Assembly (NCBI GenBank): GCA_020441665.1
Contig: JAGRLT010000024.1
Coordinates: forward strand, 1 to 42,596
Direction of reading: 5' to 3'
Source of the DNA: Nitratireductor sp.
Lineage (GTDB): Bacteria > Pseudomonadota > Alphaproteobacteria > Rhizobiales > Rhizobiaceae
Length of the DNA: 42,596 bases
A program made the translations under genes and the position numbers. The notes below the pieces were generated by a model that was not told the DNA's origin, did no database searches, and saw nothing but the letters and a program-made list of their open reading frames with translations. Below are positions 21,114 through 29,735 of this stretch, in pieces (the first letter of the stretch is position 1; every line of letters begins with the position of its first letter).

Positions 21114-22106
21114 ATGAAAAAACTGATTCTTGGAATTGCCGCTTCGCTGATGATGGCGGGCTCGGTACTGGCCATGGATGCCAAGCCGGCGGTCGTTTAC
21201 GACAAGGGCGGCAAGAATGATGGCTCGTTCAACCAGGCCGCCTATAACGGCGCCGAGCGCTTCAAGGCGGAAACCGGCATCGACTACCGCGATTTCGAGG
21301 TTACGGACGACGCCCAGCGCGAACAGGCGATGCGGCGTTTTGCCAGCGACGGCAACAATCCGATCGTAGCCATCGGCTTTTCGCAGGCCGCCGCACTCGA
21401 AAAGGTCGCCAAGGAGTTTCCTGATACCAATTTCGCCATTGTCGACATGGTGGTCGATCTGCCGAATGTGCGCTCGATCGTCTTCAACGAGCATGAAGGT
21501 TCCTATCTCGTCGGCGTGATGGCGGCCAAGGCCTCCCAGACCGGCAAGGTCGGCTTTGTCGGCGGCATGGACATTCCGCTCATCCGCAAATTCGCCTGCG
21601 GCTATGCCGGCGGCGTCAAGGCGGCCAATCCCGACGCCGAAGTCTTCCAGAACATGACCGGCACGACCGGTGCGGCCTGGAACGATCCGACCAAGGGTGG
21701 CGAACTTGCCCGGGCGCAGATGGATCAGGGCGCCGATGTGATCTATCACGCCGCCGGCGGTACCGGCTTCGGCGTGCTGCAGGCGGTGGCCGATGCCGGC
21801 AAGCTCGGCATCGGGGTCGATTCGAACCAGAACGGCCTGCATCCGGGCCATGTGCTGACCTCGATGCTGAAACGCGTCGACGTCGCGGTCTACAACGCCT
21901 TCATGGATGTCAAGAACGACACCTGGTCGACCGGCTTTTCGGCCCTCGGCCTGAAAGAGGGCGGCGTCGACTACGCCATGGACGACAACAACAAGTCGCT
22001 GGTCAATGACGAGATGATGGCGGCCGTCGAGGACGCCAAGGCGAAGATCATTTCCGGCGAAGTGACCGTCCACGACTATATGTCGGACAGTGCCTGCCCC
22101 TATTGA
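21114..22106 (+). CDS. BMP-family (Med/PnrA-like) ABC transporter substrate-binding protein
   Basis: A 330-residue periplasmic protein with a Sec signal peptide (1-20, cut after SVLA). The family pattern is clear: VVYDKGGKNDGSFNQAAYNGAE near residues 27-48, VGFVGGMDIPLIRKFACGYAGG, and GVDSNQNGLHPGHVLTSMLKR. Known relatives bind nucleosides or related ligands for ABC import (PnrA, BmpA). No permease or ATPase gene lies next to it; it is monocistronic with its own terminator, so it is an orphan in this window. AGGGAA lies 6 bases before the ATG. Confidence 0.92.
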   Translation: MKKLILGIAASLMMAGSVLAMDAKPAVVYDKGGKNDGSFNQAAYNGAERFKAETGIDYRDFEVTDDAQREQAMRRFASDGNNPIVAIGFSQAAALEKVAKEFPDTNFAIVDMVVDLPNVRSIVFNEHEGSYLVGVMAAKASQTGKVGFVGGMDIPLIRKFACGYAGGVKAANPDAEVFQNMTGTTGAAWNDPTKGGELARAQMDQGADVIYHAAGGTGFGVLQAVADAGKLGIGVDSNQNGLHPGHVLTSMLKRVDVAVYNAFMDVKNDTWSTGFSALGLKEGGVDYAMDDNNKSLVNDEMMAAVEDAKAKIISGEVTVHDYMSDSACPY

Positions 22107-22163
22107 TCGGGCGGAATGCCGGCCGCTCCGGCGACCGGCGCGACGCATGGTGAGGAATTTGAA

Positions 22164-22191
22164 ACGGGAGGCTTCGGCCTCCCGTTTTTTT
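22164..22191 (+). terminator. Intrinsic terminator after the BMP-type gene
   Basis: Perfect 9-bp stem ACGGGAGGC (22164-22172) with GCCTCCCGT (22177-22185), a stable TTCG tetraloop and seven Ts. This is a very strong rho-independent terminator. Confidence 0.95.
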
Positions 22192-22264
22192 CAGCCATCG
22201 ACCGGCGACCGGAACACGACCGGGTCGCCAACCGAAATGCGTTTCGGCAGACGGCCGGCGGCGC

Positions 22265-22474
22265 TCAATAGTGCGGCGGCCTTGTGATCTCGGGCGTCGG
22301 CGTCGCCACCGCCTCAAGCGCCAGGAACCGGTTGGTCAGCGCCTCCAGTTTCTTTGCGGTCGCATCTATGATCTGCCACTGCTCGGCAACCGTCTGCGAC
22401 AGCTCTTCTATGGATTTTGCCTGATGGGCGACTAGTTCCTCAAGCAGGGTTACGCGGTCGTTCTGGTTTTCCAT
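22265..22474 (-). CDS. slyX: SlyX-like protein
   Basis: A 69-residue coiled-coil protein (heptads from DRVTLLEELVAHQAKSIEEL onward) ending in EITRPPHY; the PPHY tail is the mark of SlyX. The function of SlyX is not well established. I chose the ATG at 22474; a TTG at 22486 would add four residues, and neither has a clear ribosome site. It is divergent from the GH25 muramidase gene. Confidence 0.87.
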   Translation of the reverse strand: MENQNDRVTLLEELVAHQAKSIEELSQTVAEQWQIIDATAKKLEALTNRFLALEAVATPTPEITRPPHY

Positions 22475-22659
22475 CCGGTTGTCCAAGGGGTTGAGGTGGG
22501 AAGATCGTCAGGAGGTCCGTGCCATTATTTGACCCGATTTCTGGCGATTGTTCGGCCAGATGGGGCTAAGAGGCGGTTTGCGAACAGGTTTGCCAATTCG
22601 TGCCCTATTGCGGGTTTGGCATCTCTGCAAGGGTACCGTCCAGAGGGAATCCATTGGCA

Positions 22660-23796
22660 ATGCACTCCAAGCGGCAGATCACCGGCCTGACGATCACGGC
22701 CCTGTGCGCGATGCTCCTGGCATTGCCGACCGGTGCGGCACCGGCAAGAGCGGAGTTCAAGGAGCCGTGGCGCGACTACCGCAATGCGCTGGTGCTCGAT
22801 GCCTATGAGCTCAATGCGCTCGACTGGACCGAGATCGTCAAGAACAAGCGCATAGCCGGCTTCATCGGCAAGGCGACCGACGGGCTGCCGCAGGAATACT
22901 GCACCGAGCGCGAAAGCCTGTGCGGGGCGCAATGGCGCAAATATTCGGTGTCGCGGGAGCTCTATCAGACCCGGCGGGCGCTGGCGAAATCGCTTGGCCT
23001 GAAATGGGGCAGCTACCATCTCGGCCGGGCCGGCGATCCCGAACTGCAGGCGCTGCACTATCTGCAGGTCGCCCGGCCAAGCCCGGATGAGGTGATTGTG
23101 CTCGATATCGAGCATCTCGGCGATGAGCGTTTCATGTCGCTGGAGGATGCGGAGCGTTTCGTCGCCACGATCCATCGCCGTCTCGACCGCTATCCGATGC
23201 TCTATACCAACCATATGACCGCCAAGCACATCGCGGCCAACCGGGCGGATTATCCGGTCCTGTCGCGCCTCAAGCTGTGGTATGCGCGCTACAAGGACGA
23301 CATCAGCGATGTCTTTCCGATGGGCAATTGGGACCGCCACACCTTGTGGCAGTTTTCCTATGGCGGCAATTGCAACCGGAAGGCCTGCCCCTACCGGGTG
23401 CGCGGAACACCCTACGACATCGACGTCAACATCGCGCCGATGACCGTCGATGCGCTGCGCAAGGCCTGGCCGTTCGACGGATTGCACGAGGACAGGCCGG
23501 CGGAAACCGCGATCGACGTCAATGCGACGGCGGCGGTGGGCAATGGCGGCGAGGCGAGCCATTCGAATTTTGTCGCCAATCCCGACTATCATCCGCAGGA
23601 GCCCCCGCCGGGAAGTTCGCTGACCGCACCGGACGGCGAAACACCGACATCGCGACAGAAGGCGGATGCGAAACCCATGGGACCGATGGAGGGAGACGTG
23701 ACGGCGGAAAATGCGATACCGCTGCCGCGGCCCTGCAGCGCCCGGCGGCAGGAAGAGCTCGAATCCGACGATCTCGCCGATTGCGGCGCGCTTTGA
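22660..23796 (+). CDS. Secreted GH25-family muramidase (lysozyme)
   Basis: A 378-residue exported protein. The signal peptide spans about 1-31 and ends ARA. The GH25 barrel follows: LVLDAYELNALDW supplies the first aspartate, GFIGKATDG the next strand, WGSYHLGR, then VIVLDIEHLGD with the catalytic DxE pair, and LKLWYARYKDD. The family cleaves the N-acetylmuramic acid beta-1,4 link in peptidoglycan, presumably in the periplasm here. After about residue 285 comes a Pro/Ser/Glu-rich tail without a recognised domain, ending with a cysteine pair (CSARR...DCGAL). The ATG at 22660 has AGAGGGAA about 10 bases upstream and leads directly into a good signal peptide. Confidence 0.88.
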   Translation: MHSKRQITGLTITALCAMLLALPTGAAPARAEFKEPWRDYRNALVLDAYELNALDWTEIVKNKRIAGFIGKATDGLPQEYCTERESLCGAQWRKYSVSRELYQTRRALAKSLGLKWGSYHLGRAGDPELQALHYLQVARPSPDEVIVLDIEHLGDERFMSLEDAERFVATIHRRLDRYPMLYTNHMTAKHIAANRADYPVLSRLKLWYARYKDDISDVFPMGNWDRHTLWQFSYGGNCNRKACPYRVRGTPYDIDVNIAPMTVDALRKAWPFDGLHEDRPAETAIDVNATAAVGNGGEASHSNFVANPDYHPQEPPPGSSLTAPDGETPTSRQKADAKPMGPMEGDVTAENAIPLPRPCSARRQEELESDDLADCGAL

Positions 23797-23807
23797 GGGC
23801 GGTCAAG

Positions 23808-23833
23808 CCGGCGCCATGGCCGCCGGTATTTTT
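23808..23833 (+). terminator. Probable terminator after the GH25 gene
   Basis: CCGGCG (23808-23813) pairs with CGCCGG (23821-23826), 7-base loop, followed by TATTTTT. The stem is short but fully GC. Confidence 0.6.
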
Positions 23834-23927
23834 GGGTCGCAGCCGATTTTCCCTTATCGTCTGGAAACTGTAACAATGGCATCGTAGAGGCATCGTCAGG
23901 CGGAATCGGCGGCCCCGGGAAAGGCAT

Positions 23928-24809
23928 TTGACATTGCAACAGGCTCTGGCAGGACGGCATGGCGGAGAGGAACCACCCGCAAAACCCACCGGGCAATCCT
24001 TTGGGCAACCGGCCGTTCTGGGCCGGCTGGGAACGCTTGCCGTCAAGCTTGCGACATCGCCGGACGAGGTCATGGCGGCGCAGAAGCTGCGCCACGACGT
24101 CTTCCACAAGGCCCGCGGCCATCGGCCTGAAACGAGCGAGACCGGCTATGACCGTGACCGGTTCGACGATCACTGCAATCACCTGATCGTGCTCGACGAA
24201 GCACGGCGCGAAGGCGCCGGCCTGCCGCCGGTCATTGCCACCTACAGGCTGCTCGACGGCCGGCAGGCGGTGGCAGCCGGCGGCTTCTATTCGGCATCCG
24301 AATTTGCCGTCGAACCGCTGCTGGCGCGCCACAGGCCGCTGCGCTTTCTCGAATTCGGCCGTTCCTGCGTCCATCCCGACTATCGCGACAAGCGCACCGT
24401 CGAACTGCTCTGGCACGGCAGCTGGGCGCATGTGTGCCGCGAGGGCCATGACGTGATGTTCGGCTGCGCTTCCTTCGAGGGAACCGACCCCACGGTTCAT
24501 GCCGCAGCCCTTTCGCTGCTCGCTCATGAGGCGGCGGCACAGGCCGACTGGCAGGTCGAGGCCCGTGGCGAGCGCGTGAAGCTGCCGCTTCTTGCGCCGG
24601 AAAGTTACGATCCGCGCGCGGCCCGGCGCGCCCTGCCGCCGGTCGTTCGCGGCTATCTGCGGCTCGGCGCGATGTTTGCCGGCGAGGCGGTGATCGATCG
24701 CGACTTCGACACCATCGACGTCCTTGTCCTGCTGCCGGTCGCCCGGCTCAATCCGCGTTATGTGCGCTATTACGGCGCCGATGCGGGACGGCATGCCGCT
24801 GCCGAGTGA
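23928..24809 (+). CDS. olsB: L-ornithine N-alpha-acyltransferase OlsB-like
   Basis: A 293-residue GNAT-like acyltransferase. It follows the rhizobial OlsB pattern closely: LGRLGTLAVKLATSPDEV, AQKLRHDVF, GFYSASEF, FLEFGRSCVHPDYR, FGCASFEGTDP, and PPVVRGYLRLGAMF. OlsB adds a 3-hydroxyacyl group from acyl-ACP to ornithine, giving lyso-ornithine lipid, the first step of phosphorus-free membrane lipid synthesis. The partner olsA is not in the window. No ATG is available before the conserved core; the TTG at 23928 behind GGAAAGG is the best start, with TTG at 23934 an alternative. In Sinorhizobium the gene responds to phosphate limitation, but I see no clear Pho box. Confidence 0.85.
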   Translation: MTLQQALAGRHGGEEPPAKPTGQSFGQPAVLGRLGTLAVKLATSPDEVMAAQKLRHDVFHKARGHRPETSETGYDRDRFDDHCNHLIVLDEARREGAGLPPVIATYRLLDGRQAVAAGGFYSASEFAVEPLLARHRPLRFLEFGRSCVHPDYRDKRTVELLWHGSWAHVCREGHDVMFGCASFEGTDPTVHAAALSLLAHEAAAQADWQVEARGERVKLPLLAPESYDPRAARRALPPVVRGYLRLGAMFAGEAVIDRDFDTIDVLVLLPVARLNPRYVRYYGADAGRHAAAE

Positions 24810-24964
24810 CCGCCGCCGCCGGAATGCCGCCAACCGGCCAGCCGGCGATAGTTGTGGATCGCGCCGGCGCATGGCTGGCAAAATACCGGCCTTCCTTGCA
24901 TTGCGGCCTATTGCGGTGAATCCTGTCGCCGCATAGCAACGCAAGCCGACGTCCGATCCGAACC

Positions 24965-27724
24965 ATGCTCGAAACGCCCCCGCCCAGGGACGGCCTGGAA
25001 ACACAGGCCCTCAATGCACCGGCCGCCGGCAAGGCGACGCCGATGATGGAGCAATATATCGAGATCAAGGCGGCCAATCCGGGCTCGCTGCTGTTCTACC
25101 GGATGGGGGATTTTTACGAACTGTTCTTCCACGATGCGGAAGTCGCCTCGATGGCGCTCGGCATCACGCTCACCAGGCGCGGCAAGCATCTGGGCGAGGA
25201 CATCCCGATGTGCGGCGTGCCGGTGCATGCGGCGGAAGACTATCTGCAGAAACTGATCGCGCTCGGCCACCGGGTCGCGGTGTGCGAACAGACCGAGGAT
25301 CCAGCGGAAGCGAAGAAACGCGGTTCGAAATCGGTGGTGCGCCGCGACGTCGTGCGGCTCGTCACGCCGGGCACGATCACCGAGGAAAAGCTGCTCGATC
25401 CCGGCGTGGCGAGCCATCTGGCGGCGATTGCCCGGGCACGCCGGAGCGAGGAGGAGGAAGCCTGGGCAATTGCCTGGATCGACCTTTCGACCGGCGATTT
25501 CCATGTCACCGCCACGGCGCCAAACCGCATCGGTGCCGATCTTGCCCGCATCGCGCCGCGCGAGATCGTCCATCCCGACAGTCTGACGCCGCAGGATGAT
25601 GCGCTGCGCCTGCTCAGGGAAACCGGGGTCGCGCTGACGCCGCAGCCGGCCCATCTGTTCGACAGCCAGACGGCGGGCGAGCGGCTCAAGACGGCCCTCG
25701 GGGTCCAGTCGCTCGACGCCTTCGGTGCGTTCATCCGGGTGGAGGTGGCGGCCTGCGGCGCCATCCTGGCCTATGTCGAACGCACCCAGATCGGCGAACG
25801 TCCCGCACTGGCGCCGCCGGTGCGCGAACCTTCCGCCGAGGTGATGTTCATCGATGCTGCGACGCGCGCCAATCTCGAACTGGTCCGCACGCTTTCGGGC
25901 GACAGGCGCGGCAGCCTCCTCGCCACCATCGACCGCACGGTGACCGGCGGCGGGGCGCGGCTGCTGGCCGGGCGGATGATGAACCCGCTCGTCGATCCCG
26001 CCCGGATCGAAAGGCGGCTCGATTCGATTGCGCTGTGCCGCGAGAAGCCCATGCTGGCGGGCGATGTGACGGCGGCGCTCAGGACCTGCCCCGATCTGAC
26101 CCGCGCCCTGTCGCGCCTGTCGCTCAACCGGGGCGGGCCGCGCGATCTTGCCGCCATCCTCAACGCGGCCCAGTGCGGCCGCACGCTGCTCGACCTGCTC
26201 GGCCGGGAGGCCCTGCCGCAGACGGGCGAACTGGCGGAAGCCTGCCGCGACCTCGAAGCGCTTCCCGGCGATGTTATCGGGCTGCTCGGCGCGCTGCTTT
26301 CCGACGAACTGCCGCTGTTGAAGCGCGATGGCGGGTTCATCCGCGCCGGCGCCGACAGCGAGATCGACGAGTTGCGGCGATTGCGCGACCAGTCGCGCCG
26401 GGTGATCGCCGAACTGCAATTGCGCTATATCGAGGATACCGGCGTCAAATCGCTGAAGATCCGCCACAACAACGTGCTGGGCTACTATATCGAGGTGACG
26501 GCGCAGAATGCCGGCGCGTTGCAGGCGTCCGAACGCCAGGGCGAATTCATCCATCGCCAGACCATGGCCAATGCGATGCGGTTCACCACCACCGAGCTTG
26601 CCGGGCTTGAAACCCGTATCGCCAATGCGGCGGGCCGCATCCTCGAGATCGAGCTGGCGCTGTTCGAGCAGATGGCGCAGGCCGTGGTGGCGGAGGCCGA
26701 CGCCCTGCGCCGGGTGGCGAACGCGCTCGCCGTGCTGGACGTCTCGACGGCGCTGGCGCGGCTTTCGTCCGAGGCCGATTACTGCCGGCCGCAGGTCGAG
26801 GACAGCACGATCTTCCACATCGAGGCCGGCCGCCATCCGGTGGTCGAACACGTGCTGCGCCAGCAGGACGGCCAGGGCTTCATCGCCAATGATTGCGAGA
26901 TCGGCGCCGTCGAGGGAGCCGGGGCGGGCGGCCGCATCTGGCTCCTGACCGGGCCGAACATGGGCGGCAAGTCGACCTTCCTGCGCCAGAACGCGCTGAT
27001 CGCGATCCTTGCCCAGATGGGTTCCTATGTGCCGGCGCGGGCGGCAAGGATCGGCATTGTCGACCGGCTGTTCTCGCGCGTCGGCGCCGCCGATGATCTG
27101 GCGCGCGGGCGCTCGACCTTCATGGTGGAAATGGTCGAGACGGCGGCGATCCTCAACCAGGCGGGGCCGAAATCCCTCGTCATTCTCGATGAGATCGGCC
27201 GTGGCACGGCGACCTTTGACGGGCTTTCGATCGCCTGGGCGGCGATCGAGCACCTGCATGAGAAGAATGCGTGCCGCACGCTGTTCGCCACCCATTTTCA
27301 CGAATTGACGGCGCTGTCGTCGAAGCTCGAACGGCTCGAAAACGTCACCCTGCGGGTCAGGGAGTGGGAGGGCGATGTGGTCTTCCTGCACGAGGTCGTG
27401 CATGGCACGGCCGACCGTTCCTACGGCATCCAGGTTGCCCGGCTGGCCGGCCTGCCGCCGGCGGTGATCGAGCGGGCGCGCGACGTGCTGCACCAGCTGG
27501 AAGAAACCGGCGGCGGCCATTCGGTCGCGACACTGGTCGACGAACTGCCGCTGTTTTCCGTCAAGGCGAGACAGGCGGAACCCGCGGGCAGGAAGGAAGA
27601 TGCGATCCGCAAGCTGCTGGCCGAAACCCTGCCGGACGAATTGTCGCCGCGCGAGGCGCTGGAACGGCTCTACGCGCTCAAGGCGGCGCTCAACCGGGAG
27701 GCGGAGCCGTCGGACCGCGGCTGA
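24965..27724 (+). CDS. mutS: DNA mismatch repair protein MutS
   Basis: A 919-residue full-length MutS1. The mismatch-reading FYE is F50-Y51-E52 in MGDFYELFF. The connector, lever and clamp regions follow, then the ATPase with Walker [10 protein letters not shown] from G663, Walker [10 protein letters not shown] with D742, and ATHFHEL. The C-terminal part includes the helix-turn-helix dimer region and the extra tail ([13 protein letters not shown]) used for tetramer or clamp contacts. It recognises mispairs and recruits MutL. The ATG start gives the usual short, non-conserved N-terminus before [11 protein letters not shown]. It is preceded by a 155-bp spacer after olsB. Confidence 0.97.
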   Translation: MLETPPPRDGLETQALNAPAAGKATPMMEQYIEIKAANPGSLLFYRMGDFYELFFHDAEVASMALGITLTRRGKHLGEDIPMCGVPVHAAEDYLQKLIALGHRVAVCEQTEDPAEAKKRGSKSVVRRDVVRLVTPGTITEEKLLDPGVASHLAAIARARRSEEEEAWAIAWIDLSTGDFHVTATAPNRIGADLARIAPREIVHPDSLTPQDDALRLLRETGVALTPQPAHLFDSQTAGERLKTALGVQSLDAFGAFIRVEVAACGAILAYVERTQIGERPALAPPVREPSAEVMFIDAATRANLELVRTLSGDRRGSLLATIDRTVTGGGARLLAGRMMNPLVDPARIERRLDSIALCREKPMLAGDVTAALRTCPDLTRALSRLSLNRGGPRDLAAILNAAQCGRTLLDLLGREALPQTGELAEACRDLEALPGDVIGLLGALLSDELPLLKRDGGFIRAGADSEIDELRRLRDQSRRVIAELQLRYIEDTGVKSLKIRHNNVLGYYIEVTAQNAGALQASERQGEFIHRQTMANAMRFTTTELAGLETRIANAAGRILEIELALFEQMAQAVVAEADALRRVANALAVLDVSTALARLSSEADYCRPQVEDSTIFHIEAGRHPVVEHVLRQQDGQGFIANDCEIGAVEGAGAGGRIWLLTGPNMGGKSTFLRQNALIAILAQMGSYVPARAARIGIVDRLFSRVGAADDLARGRSTFMVEMVETAAILNQAGPKSLVILDEIGRGTATFDGLSIAWAAIEHLHEKNACRTLFATHFHELTALSSKLERLENVTLRVREWEGDVVFLHEVVHGTADRSYGIQVARLAGLPPAVIERARDVLHQLEETGGGHSVATLVDELPLFSVKARQAEPAGRKEDAIRKLLAETLPDELSPREALERLYALKAALNREAEPSDRG

Positions 27725-27746
27725 GTGCCGCCCCGGCGAATTGCCT

Positions 27747-27773
27747 TTGAATCGGCCAAAAAGCCTCTACACT
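27747..27773 (+). promoter_or_regulatory. Possible promoter of the yej peptide transporter operon
   Basis: TTGAAT (27747-27752) and TACACT (27768-27773) with a 15-base spacer, about 100 bases before the first binding-protein start. The spacer is short for sigma70, so support is modest. Confidence 0.35.
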
Positions 27774-27869
27774 GACCGGCACAACCGCTTCGCCCGGGCC
27801 TTGGTGTCTCCAGGCCTTGACGGTCCCCCGAGCACCGACGCCCCAAGCCCTGACCCCAAAGGAACCTGC

Positions 27870-29735
27870 ATGCCCCCTAGACTGCTCTGCGCCTTCCTCT
27901 CCCTCTTCCTTCTTGCCGCCGGGATCAAGGCACAAGCCCAGACGGCGGGCGGCGATCCGGGCGAATGGCGGCACGGCGCCACCCTGTTCGGCGAGCTGAA
28001 ATATGCCGACCGCTTCGATCACTACGACCACGCCAATCCGCAGGCTCCCAAGGGCGGTATTTTCCATCAGGTGGCGAGCGGCGGGTTCGATTCGTTCAAT
28101 CCGTTCATCGTGCGCGGGCGGGCGGCCCCCGGCCTCACCTATGCCGGCGGCATCCTGTGGGACACGCTGTTCGACCAGTCGATCGACCAGCCCAGCGCCG
28201 CCTACGGGCTGATAGCCGAAGCCTTTCGCTATCCGGCGGATTTTTCCTACGCCACCTACCGGATCGACGACCGGGCGCGCTGGCATGATGGCGAGCCGAT
28301 CACGCCTGAGGACGTGATCTGGTCGCTTGAGGTGCTGAAGGAGAACCACCCGCTCTATGCCAATTACTACCGCAACGTCGTTTCCGCCGAGCGGACCGGC
28401 GCGCGCGAGGTGACGTTCCGCTTCGACGTGACGGGAAACCGCGAACTGCCACTGATCCTGGGCGACCTGCCGGTGCTGCCGAAACACTGGTGGACGGCAG
28501 TGGGTCCCGACGGCAAGCCGCGCGACATCTCCCAGCCGACTACCGAGCCGCCGCTCGGTTCGGGCCCCTACAGGATCAAGACGTTCACCACCGGCCAGTC
28601 GGTGACCTATGAGCGGGTCGCCGACTATTGGGCCGCCGATCTCGGCCCGCGCAGGGGAAGGTTCAATTTCGACGAAATCCGCTATCTGGAATTCGCCGAC
28701 CAGAATGCCGAATGGGAAGCGTTCAAGAAGGGCGGCATCGAGGATCTGTGGCGCGAAAACCGCTCCCAGCGCTGGGCGGAGGAATACAACTTCCCGGCCT
28801 TCGTAAAGGGCGATGTGAAGCGCAATGCGTTCAGGACCGACGGGCCCGAACCCTATCAGGCCTATTATTTCAACACCCGGCGGGCGAAGTTCCAGGACAG
28901 GCGGGTCCGCGAGGCGCTGCAATTGCTGTTCGATTTCGAGACCATGAACAAGAACCTGTTCTTCGGTCTCTACACCCGCACGGACTCCTATTTCGAGGGC
29001 GGCGAGTTGCAGTCGCAAGGCCTGCCGCAGGGCCGTGAACTGGAAATCCTCGAAACCTATCGCGGCCGCATCGACGAGCGCGTTTTCAGCGAGCCCTTCA
29101 CCCTGCCGGTGATCAACGCTCCCTCGGATACGCGCGCCGTCCAGCGCCGGGCGGCGAAGCTGTTCCGCGAGGCGGGCTACACGCTCAAGGGCGGCAAGTT
29201 GCTCGATCCGTCCGGCCAGCCCTTCAAGATCGAGATCCTCGGCGACGATCCGACCGACGAGCGCATTGCGTTGCCCTATATCGAGAAACTGCGCCCGCTC
29301 GGCATCGAGGCGAGCCTGCGGATCGTCGATACCGCGCAATACAAGAACCGGCTCGACAACTACGATTTCGACCTGGTGGGAACGGTGTTCGTCCAGTCGC
29401 TGTCGCCGGGCAACGAACAGCGCGAATACTGGTCGGCTTCCGCCGGCAAGGTTCCCGGCGGCCGCAACCTCGCCGGGATTTCGGACCCGGTGGTGGACGA
29501 CCTCGTCGAGAAGATCATCGTCGCCACCGATCGCGACGAACTGGTGGCGCTGACCCGGGCGCTCGACCGGGTGCTGAAATTCGGTTTCTACACCATTCCG
29601 CAATGGCACAACCCGGAAGAATGGTATGCCTGGTGGCGGCAGTTGCAGATACCCGACAACCAGCCCGGTTATACCGGCCTCGACGTCTGGTCGATCTGGA
29701 TCGATGCCGACGTCGAAAAGGAACTCGCCCGGTGA
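27870..29735 (+). CDS. yejA: Peptide ABC transporter substrate-binding protein, YejA-like, Sec-exported
   Basis: A 621-residue family 5 extracellular solute-binding protein. The Sec signal peptide spans about 1-24 (LLCAFLSLFLLAAGIKAQAQ). The mature part carries LFGELKYADRFDHYDHANPQ and APKGGIF, the YejA-type opening, and GSGPYRIKTF plus NFDEIRYLEFADQNAEWEAF later. It binds oligopeptides in the periplasm for the YejBEF importer. In other bacteria this system takes up microcin C and has been linked to resistance to antimicrobial peptides. AAAGGA sits 6 bases before the ATG at 27870. Its stop overlaps the next gene's GTG start (GTGA). Confidence 0.93.
   Translation: MPPRLLCAFLSLFLLAAGIKAQAQTAGGDPGEWRHGATLFGELKYADRFDHYDHANPQAPKGGIFHQVASGGFDSFNPFIVRGRAAPGLTYAGGILWDTLFDQSIDQPSAAYGLIAEAFRYPADFSYATYRIDDRARWHDGEPITPEDVIWSLEVLKENHPLYANYYRNVVSAERTGAREVTFRFDVTGNRELPLILGDLPVLPKHWWTAVGPDGKPRDISQPTTEPPLGSGPYRIKTFTTGQSVTYERVADYWAADLGPRRGRFNFDEIRYLEFADQNAEWEAFKKGGIEDLWRENRSQRWAEEYNFPAFVKGDVKRNAFRTDGPEPYQAYYFNTRRAKFQDRRVREALQLLFDFETMNKNLFFGLYTRTDSYFEGGELQSQGLPQGRELEILETYRGRIDERVFSEPFTLPVINAPSDTRAVQRRAAKLFREAGYTLKGGKLLDPSGQPFKIEILGDDPTDERIALPYIEKLRPLGIEASLRIVDTAQYKNRLDNYDFDLVGTVFVQSLSPGNEQREYWSASAGKVPGGRNLAGISDPVVDDLVEKIIVATDRDELVALTRALDRVLKFGFYTIPQWHNPEEWYAWWRQLQIPDNQPGYTGLDVWSIWIDADVEKELAR

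Noticed and set aside
23853-23885. Pho box upstream of olsB
   Set aside because: CTGTAACA at 23868 resembles a half-site, but no second copy lies 11 bases away.
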